A stretch of DNA of 5,653 nucleotides from JAFALX01 sp050734185 (GTDB taxonomy: Bacteria; Chloroflexota; Dormibacteria; Aeolococcales; Aeolococcaceae), in assembly GCA_050734185.1 (NCBI GenBank), contig JBOHUE010000021.1, positions 1 to 5,653 of the forward strand, written 5' to 3'. The notes under the pieces were generated by a model. It was not told where the DNA came from. It was given only the letters and a program-made list of their open reading frames with translations, and did not search any database. Shown in pieces: positions 1 to 5,653 of this stretch (positions are counted from its first letter, which is position 1; each line of letters opens with the position of its first letter). Both the position numbers and the translations under genes were made by a program.

Positions 1-3947
<3,947 letters not shown>

Positions 3948-3973
3948 TCGCACCGCGCGATCAGCGAACACAA

Positions 3974-4008
3974 AAAGGGCCCGGGATTCGCTCCCGGGCC
4001 CTTTCTTT
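3974..4008 (+). terminator. Intrinsic terminator after rpoC, probably bidirectional
   Basis: A perfect 12-bp stem pairs AAAGGGCCCGGG (3974-3985) with CCCGGGCCCTTT (3993-4004) around a 7-nt loop ATTCGCT; A3986 and T3992 could add a thirteenth pair. TTTCTTT (4002-4008) gives the U-tract for + strand transcripts. On the other strand the run of five A (3972-3976) becomes a U-tract, so the same hairpin can stop transcripts of the convergent small gene at 4035-4148. It starts 26 nt after the rpoC stop codon, and so marks the 3' end of the rpoC transcription unit. Confidence 0.95.
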
Positions 4009-4034
4009 GCTCGACGAGTGCTTCGCCTGCGCTG

Positions 4035-4148
4035 TCAGCGCCGGCTCCTGTGGACGATCAGCGCGACCAGCGTCGTCAGCATGCCCGCGCCGATCATGAA
4101 GAACGCGACGGCTCCCCAGATGGCGCCGATTGCTTCACCGGTTCTCAT
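4035..4148 (-). CDS. Small single-pass membrane protein, 37 aa, unknown function
   Basis: A short minus-strand gene reading MRTGEAIGAIWGAVAFF at its start, ATG at 4148-4146 and TGA at 4037-4035. Residues about 7-32 form one continuous hydrophobic stretch rich in Ala, Gly, Ile, Val and Phe with no charge. It is followed by HRSRR at the C-terminus, so by the positive-inside rule the C-terminus should be cytoplasmic. A strong purine-rich ribosome site (AGGGAGG) lies 4 nt before the ATG. The gene is convergent with rpoC, and its stop codon is 27 bp from the shared terminator hairpin. These three independent signs (ribosome site, coherent membrane segment with basic end, adjacent terminator) support a real gene despite its size. 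I recognise no family. Short accessory subunits of membrane complexes look like this, but nothing in the neighbourhood names a partner. Confidence 0.7.
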   Translation of the reverse strand: MRTGEAIGAIWGAVAFFMIGAGMLTTLVALIVHRSRR

Positions 4149-4152
4149 GCGG

Positions 4153-4159
4153 CCTCCCT
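4153..4159 (-). promoter_or_regulatory. Shine-Dalgarno of the 37-aa gene
   Basis: The minus strand reads AGGGAGG, then CCGC, then ATG. The GGAGG core is a full match to the 16S rRNA anti-Shine-Dalgarno; the 4-nt spacing is slightly short but workable. It fixes the start of the microprotein at 4148. Confidence 0.7.
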
Positions 4160-4184
4160 GGAACTGTGCTGACGGTGGGTCGGA

Positions 4185-4213
4185 ATATTACACGCGCGTA
4201 CTCAGCTTTTCCG
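4185..4213 (-). promoter_or_regulatory. Possible promoter of the 37-aa gene
   Basis: The minus strand has TAATAT (4190-4185; 4 of 6 matches to TATAAT), in one of the few AT-rich spots of the window. Seventeen bases upstream is CGGAAA (4213-4208), which matches TTGACA at only 3 of 6. Initiation near 4178 would give a leader of about 30 nt containing the ribosome site. The weak -35 keeps this tentative. Confidence 0.3.
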
Positions 4214-4300
4214 TGCGGCCGCGCACCTTAACCTGAGGGCCACACCGGCTCAATCAGTCACCTCAGCATCGGCACGGCGATGTTATCGAAACGCAACACG

Positions 4301-4313
4301 TCGCGCCGTACGC
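4301..4313 (+). repeat. 13-bp upstream repeat, copy 1
   Basis: TCGCGCCGTACGC lies 9 nt before the ATG of the 101-aa membrane protein gene. A copy with one mismatch (TCGCGCCGTGCGC) is at 4675-4687, before the response regulator gene. Upstream of this copy ACGGCG (4274-4279) is the inverse of its CGCCGT (4304-4309), giving a 6-bp inverted repeat with a 24-nt gap. It could be a protein-binding site or part of a promoter; in such GC-rich DNA chance is also possible. Confidence 0.4.
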
Positions 4314-4322
4314 TGACCCGCG

Positions 4323-4628
4323 ATGCTCTCCCTGCTCCTCGCAGCCGCCTCTGGTTCCACGACGGGACCCTTCTCCGAGACCGTCTACCTGGCGATCATC
4401 GCCGCACTCGTCGTCTGGCTGGTCGTGTACCTCGCATACAAGGTGTGGATGACGAGCAGGCGAGACTTCGGCCTTACGGTGCGGCGGCGCGTGCTCGCGC
4501 ACAAGCTGACCGTCCACGACAACCAGCGCGCTGACGCCCCGTTCTGGTGGACCGACCTCCAGGTGCAGCGCGCCGTGCGATCGCACTGGAAGCGCAGCCT
4601 CCGCTCGCCCGTCGACGGCAAGGGCTGA
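4323..4628 (+). CDS. Single-pass membrane protein, 101 aa, unknown function
   Basis: ATG at 4323, TGA at 4626. An in-frame TGA at 4314-4316 just before the ATG means this is the first possible start. The N-terminus (MLSLLLAAASGSTTG) is mildly hydrophobic. Residues about 20-41 form a clear transmembrane helix with aromatic edges (ETVYLAIIAALVVWLVVYLA). Residues 42-101 are basic and soluble, with Arg/Lys clusters (RRR at 54-56, KR at 90-91) and Trp pairs (WW at 75-76), so by the positive-inside rule the tail is cytoplasmic. No Shine-Dalgarno is visible before the ATG, which suggests a leaderless or weakly initiated message, or an internal start. I recognise no family. It is separated by 144 nt from the response regulator, and is divergent from the 37-aa gene. 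That a helix of this quality appears only in this frame makes the coding call fairly safe. Confidence 0.8.
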   Translation: MLSLLLAAASGSTTGPFSETVYLAIIAALVVWLVVYLAYKVWMTSRRDFGLTVRRRVLAHKLTVHDNQRADAPFWWTDLQVQRAVRSHWKRSLRSPVDGKG

Positions 4629-4655
4629 CCCGGGGCCGGTGGACACGATTCGATG

Positions 4656-4683
4656 ACGGCGCGTTGACGGCCGCTCGCGCCGT
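4656..4683 (+). repeat. Perfect 8-bp inverted repeat between the membrane protein and regulator genes
   Basis: ACGGCGCG (4656-4663) and CGCGCCGT (4676-4683) are exact inverse copies around a 12-nt loop. No T-run follows, so it is not a standard intrinsic terminator. It lies 27 nt after the membrane protein stop and overlaps a TTGACG that could be a -35 element. An operator, or a transcript 3'-end stem, are both possible. Confidence 0.5.
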
Positions 4684-4693
4684 GCGCCACGAT
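4664..4693 (+). promoter_or_regulatory. Possible promoter of the response regulator gene
   Basis: TTGACG (4664-4669) matches the -35 consensus at 5 of 6. The best -10 at an acceptable distance is CACGAT (4688-4693, 18-bp spacer), with only 3 of 6 matches. The -35 lies in the loop of the 8-bp inverted repeat, which would allow a repressor bound there to block it. Confidence 0.25.
4675..4687 (+). repeat. 13-bp upstream repeat, copy 2
   Basis: TCGCGCCGTGCGC matches 12 of 13 bases of the sequence at 4301-4313. Here its first part is also the right arm of the 8-bp inverted repeat (4656-4683). It lies 85 nt before the regulator start, much further than copy 1 is from its gene. Confidence 0.4.
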
Positions 4694-4758
4694 TGCATGG
4701 TGCGCGCCCGTCGGCGGCAGGGCGCTGATGTGAGCGTCAGCTTGTTGGGTGGGGGCTC

Positions 4759-4764
4759 AGGAGG
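4759..4764 (+). promoter_or_regulatory. Shine-Dalgarno deciding the GTG start of the response regulator
   Basis: AGGAGG is followed by 8 nt and then GTG at 4773. This is a full-strength site at ideal spacing, and the GTG opens exactly at the expected receiver N-terminus (MAKVLVVEDD), so the start is well fixed. Confidence 0.9.
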
Positions 4765-4772
4765 TCACTCGG

Positions 4773-5653
4773 GTGGCTAAGGTCCTGGTCGTCGAGGACG
4801 ACGGCCTAACGCGGCGCTTTCTCCAACAGGCGCTGGAATACGGCGGCCATCATGTGGCCGCCGCCGGCGACGGCTCCGACGCGATCGCGCTGCTCGACTC
4901 CGCGGGGCGCTTCGACTGCGTGGTCACCGATTACGCGATGCCCCGCGCCGACGGCATCGACGTCATCAACCACGCCCAGGGCATCGACCCGACGCTCCCA
5001 TGCGTGGTGGTCACGTCGTACCGTGACCTCGATCTCGCGATGCGGGCAGTGCAGGCGGGAGCGGTCGCGTTCGTCCCCAAGCCGTTCAAGACCGAGCACC
5101 TGCTCACCGTCGTCAACGGCGCTCTTCGGCGCCGCGAGCTGGCCACAGAGGCCATGCGCCTCCGGCTGCTCGCTCCCATGCTCGAGCGCTTCACGCTGGT
5201 CCTGGCGAACACGCTCGAATCGAAGGACACCGCGACCCGCTGGCACGCGAACCGGCTGGTGCACCTCTCCGGACGCATCGCTTCGCACCTCGGCCTGCCC
5301 GAGGACGCGCGGTCGGCGATCCGCTTCGGTGCCTGCCTGCATGACATCGGCAAGGTCGCGGTGCCCGAGCACCTGCTGCACCGGCCCTCGGCGCTCAACC
5401 CCGAGGAACAGGAGATCATGCGGATCCACCCCGTCGCCGGCGCGATGATCCTGGAGAGCATCGACACCTGGCAGGACGTCCGGCTGATCGTCCGCCACCA
5501 CCACGAGCGGTACGACGGCAACGGTTACCCCGACGGGCTCCGCGGCGAGGAGATTCCGCTCGGGGCCCGGATCGTCGCCGTGGTCGACGCCTTCGACGTC
5601 ATGCGCTCGGGCCGCCCCTACGCGGCTGCGCGGCCGCCCGAGGAGATCCACAC
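4773..5653 (+). CDS. Response regulator with receiver and HD-GYP domain (c-di-GMP phosphodiesterase), 3'-truncated by window edge
   Basis: A two-component output protein of the RpfG type: a sensor kinase phosphorylates the receiver, which controls hydrolysis of cyclic di-GMP in the cytoplasm. GTG start; 293 residues visible and the frame is open at the right edge, with probably some tens of residues missing. Receiver (about 3-118): acidic pair D9/D10, phosphoacceptor D53 in VVTDYAMP, T81, and K103 in FVPKPF, so all key residues are present. A basic and leucine-rich linker helix (about 118-145) leads to HD-GYP (about 146 on): H158, H190-D191 in CLHDIGK, H219, and the signature HHHERYDGNGYPDGL (242-256), then D272. 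These keep the expected metal and GYP residues, so activity is likely. No DNA-binding domain is seen. No partner kinase is in the window, so the signal is unknown. The usual TSDRPY near the end reads RSGRPY (278-283). Confidence 0.97.
   Translation, partial: MAKVLVVEDDGLTRRFLQQALEYGGHHVAAAGDGSDAIALLDSAGRFDCVVTDYAMPRADGIDVINHAQGIDPTLPCVVVTSYRDLDLAMRAVQAGAVAFVPKPFKTEHLLTVVNGALRRRELATEAMRLRLLAPMLERFTLVLANTLESKDTATRWHANRLVHLSGRIASHLGLPEDARSAIRFGACLHDIGKVAVPEHLLHRPSALNPEEQEIMRIHPVAGAMILESIDTWQDVRLIVRHHHERYDGNGYPDGLRGEEIPLGARIVAVVDAFDVMRSGRPYAAARPPEEIH

Noticed and set aside
4280..4534. + strand open frame of 84 residues overlapping the 101-aa gene
   Set aside because: Arg/Pro-rich product typical of an out-of-frame read. 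The clean transmembrane helix exists only in the 4323 frame.
4724..4741. Small hairpin GCTGA/TCAGC before the regulator's ribosome site
   Set aside because: Only 5 bp with an 8-nt loop; too weak to call a riboswitch or attenuator.
4697..4780. 27-residue upstream reading frame ending in Gly/Ser repeats, its TAA overlapping the regulator start
   Set aside because: The overlap could allow translational coupling, but there is no ribosome site before its ATG, and the regulator has its own ideal site. The Gly-rich end simply reads the G-rich leader.
4806..5651. Minus-strand open frame of 281 residues
   Set aside because: Antisense to the receiver and HD-GYP coding sequence, where every key residue is intact on the + strand.

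Overview
This is a GC-rich bacterial chromosome segment holding four genes. Left to right: the 3' part of rpoC (RNA polymerase beta' subunit, + strand, cut by the left edge), a strong intrinsic terminator, a 37-residue single-pass membrane microprotein on the - strand, an unrecognised 101-residue single-pass membrane protein (+), and a response regulator with a receiver plus an HD-GYP cyclic-di-GMP phosphodiesterase domain (+, cut by the right edge).

Organism: the beta' core lacks the large insertion that gamma-proteobacteria carry in the trigger loop. It has instead a long coiled-coil-like insert in the N-terminal clamp region, in the place where actinobacterial beta' has a shorter one. With the strong GC bias this points to a high-GC Terrabacteria lineage (Actinomycetota, Chloroflexota or a related uncultured phylum). 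I cannot fix the phylum from this window. rpsL, rpsG and fusA do not follow rpoC, so the common rpoBC-str arrangement is broken here.

Layout: 1-3947 rpoC; 3974-4008 terminator hairpin with A- and T-rich flanks, able to serve rpoC from the left and the convergent microprotein gene from the right; 4035-4148 microprotein (-); 4149-4322 divergent intergenic region; 4323-4628 membrane protein (+); 4629-4772 intergenic region with an 8-bp inverted repeat and part of a 13-bp sequence also found just before the 101-residue gene; 4773-5653 response regulator (+), with a good Shine-Dalgarno before a GTG start.

How the genes work together: rpoC is housekeeping and is insulated from what follows by the terminator. 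The two small membrane proteins and the c-di-GMP regulator are accessory. Their only visible link is the shared upstream 13-mer, so co-regulation is a hypothesis. I see no clear new multi-gene system. The best leads are the enlarged beta' clamp insert, the unlisted 37-residue membrane protein, and the repeated upstream motif.
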